DNA from: Willaertia magna
Lineage: Eukaryota; Heterolobosea; Eutetramitea; Acrasida; Naegleriidae
Direction of reading: 5' to 3'
Length of the DNA: 16,790 bases
Assembly (NCBI GenBank): GCA_902984215.1
Contig: CADWAF010000563.1
Span: 1 to 16,790, forward strand
A model generated the notes under the pieces. It was given only the letters and a program-made list of their open reading frames with translations. It was not told the DNA's origin and made no database searches. Shown here one piece after another: positions 15,795 to 16,790 of this stretch (position 1 is its first letter; the number at the start of each line of letters is the position of its first letter). A program made the translations under genes and the position numbers.

Positions 15795-16745
15795 ATGTAC
15801 ACACAAGAACCTAAACTCTCAACCATTCCACTTCTTTCAGGTACATGGCAAGAACAAAATGGTAGAATTTGGAATGGTGCACAAGTCGGAAATACTTTTC
15901 AATGGACTCAAGATTCAAGGTAAGTAAAGAACCTCTAAATTATTGACACTAACTATTTATTTCTCTAAAAATGTCAAAATAATTTAATAATAAATAGAAT
16001 TGCCACAGGTATAATTGTACCTTTAGATGCAGTTAGTTGGGCAGTATTCATTACTTTTGATGGAACAGTTCATTGGAAATTATCACCAAGTACAGATACA
16101 AATCAATTAATTGGAAAATCAGATATATTTACAAGACAATCACAAGGAATGGTTCAATTACCACCTTCAACAATGATTAATGACATTCCACCATTAACTG
16201 GTAGTTTATTTACTGAAAATTCAGGAAAATCATGGAATGTGACAATGCACGTTGGTGGATATTTTCAATTAATGAATCAACAAGATCAAAGACATGCAGA
16301 AGGATATATTGTTAGAGATCATACACAAAATGGTAAATTTGTTTGTTTTATTAATTTTCATAATCCTACTGGAGATGAAATTATTAGAACAGAATCTTTA
16401 GATTTAGTTACATTCCCACTTTCTAATGGAGATGTTTTTCGTAGAGCTGTACCGCAACAACAACAAGTAATGATGATGCCACAACAACCAATGGCTCCAG
16501 TAATGCAACCAATGCAAACGGGACCGCATATGGATGGAATGGTTATTCAGCAACAACAACCAGTAGTGCAACAACAACAACAAGTGATTGTTTATGAAGA
16601 AAAACTTTCTGGAAAGAAAAAGAGAGGAGGTGGTGGTGGTTTGAATAGTAATGGAGATGATGTAGAAGATGTTGCTTGTTGTGCTGTTGCTATTTGTTGT
16701 GCTGCTTGTCAATGTTTAATGTGTCTTTTACAAATTTTAAATTAA
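15795..16745 (+). CDS. Protein with duplicated beta domain and Cys-rich tail (two exons)
   Basis: Exons 15795-15919 and 15998-16745 encode 290 residues. I do not recognise the family. Two similar units are visible. Unit 1 (about 12-88) opens PLLSGTWQEQNGRIWNGAQVG. Unit 2 (about 106-192) opens PPLTGSLFTENSGKSWNVTMHVG. Both continue with F-Q and an A-x-G-x-I-V stretch, and each is about 80 residues of strand-rich sequence, so an internal duplication is likely. A Gln/Met/Pro-rich linker (194-240) and a basic Gly-rich stretch (KKKRGGGGG) follow. The final segment packs seven Cys into 16 residues (269-284) within a hydrophobic helix. That tail suggests multiple palmitoylation or an inserted hairpin at a membrane. 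There is no signal peptide, so the repeats are probably cytosolic. Confidence 0.75.
15920..15997 (+). other. Intron of duplicated-domain gene (78 nt)
   Basis: The donor is GTAAGT and the acceptor AAATAG. The intron is phase 2, splitting Arg42 (AG|A). Splicing extends the 3' frame upstream to an ATG and completes the first of two homologous units, which independently supports the boundaries. Confidence 0.9.
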
Positions 16746-16790
16746 TGTTGTTTATTGGTGGTTACTATTTATGGTTTTGTAGTTATTTAT

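Noticed and set aside
16404..16712. 102-codon minus-strand Ser/Thr/His/Leu-rich frame
   Set aside because: It is antisense to the Gln-rich and Cys-rich part of the spliced plus-strand gene.
1..16790. Mobile elements, CRISPR arrays or prokaryotic operons
   Set aside because: I saw no transposase, reverse transcriptase, long direct repeats or spaced repeats. The introns and tRNA signals are eukaryotic.

Overview
This is eukaryotic nuclear DNA from a very AT-rich, compact protist genome. Supporting signs are spliceosomal introns of 52-111 nt with GTAAGT donors and TAG/CAG acceptors, a Pol III tRNA gene with A and B boxes, a PKA-type kinase, a CEP57-type centrosome protein, a cyclin-like protein, the standard genetic code and strong A/T preference at third positions. 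PPi-type phosphofructokinase, RpiB and basal-body/cilium-type proteins together fit a free-living amoeboflagellate. A heterolobosean (Naegleria/Willaertia-like) is my best guess, by inference only.

Layout. 1-1219 is gene-free and very AT-rich up to about 950. 1220-2644 (-) is a three-exon PPi-dependent phosphofructokinase. 3094-3777 (+) encodes a degenerate EF-hand protein, convergent with a small two-TM protein at 3827-4318 (-). A short divergent promoter with an E2F-like site leads to a two-exon RIIa/ropporin-type protein (4421-4665, +) that no single open reading frame reveals. 4942-6222 (+) is a type I membrane protein with a K/E-rich coiled coil. It is followed by the 3' exon of an unrecognised gene (6282-7442, +) whose end overlaps, antisense, the end of the PKA catalytic subunit (7404-8471, -). 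8659-10260 (-) is a CEP57 homologue. 10261-10843 is a divergent promoter region with telobox-like motifs, followed by a disordered protein (10844-11362, +) and a secreted beta-propeller-like protein (11499-12458, +). A cyclin-box-like protein (12504-13325, -) and ribose-5-phosphate isomerase B (13449-13922, -) come next. A 1.5-kb AT island (13930-15465) ends at tRNA-Ala(TGC) (15472-15544), and a two-exon protein with a duplicated domain and a cysteine-rich tail (15795-16745, +) closes the window.

The genes do not form one pathway. Two serve sugar metabolism (PFK, RpiB). A second theme is cell cycle, centrosome and cilium: CEP57, the RIIa protein, the cyclin-like protein and PKA. The CEP57 and RIIa promoters, and that of the secreted protein, share a TTGGCG(G/C) motif 28-54 bp upstream of the ATG, which hints at common E2F-type control. 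The most rewarding second looks are this shared motif, a likely one-base frameshift just upstream of the annotated PFK start, the nested or overlapping gene at 6197-7442, and the two islands of extreme AT content.
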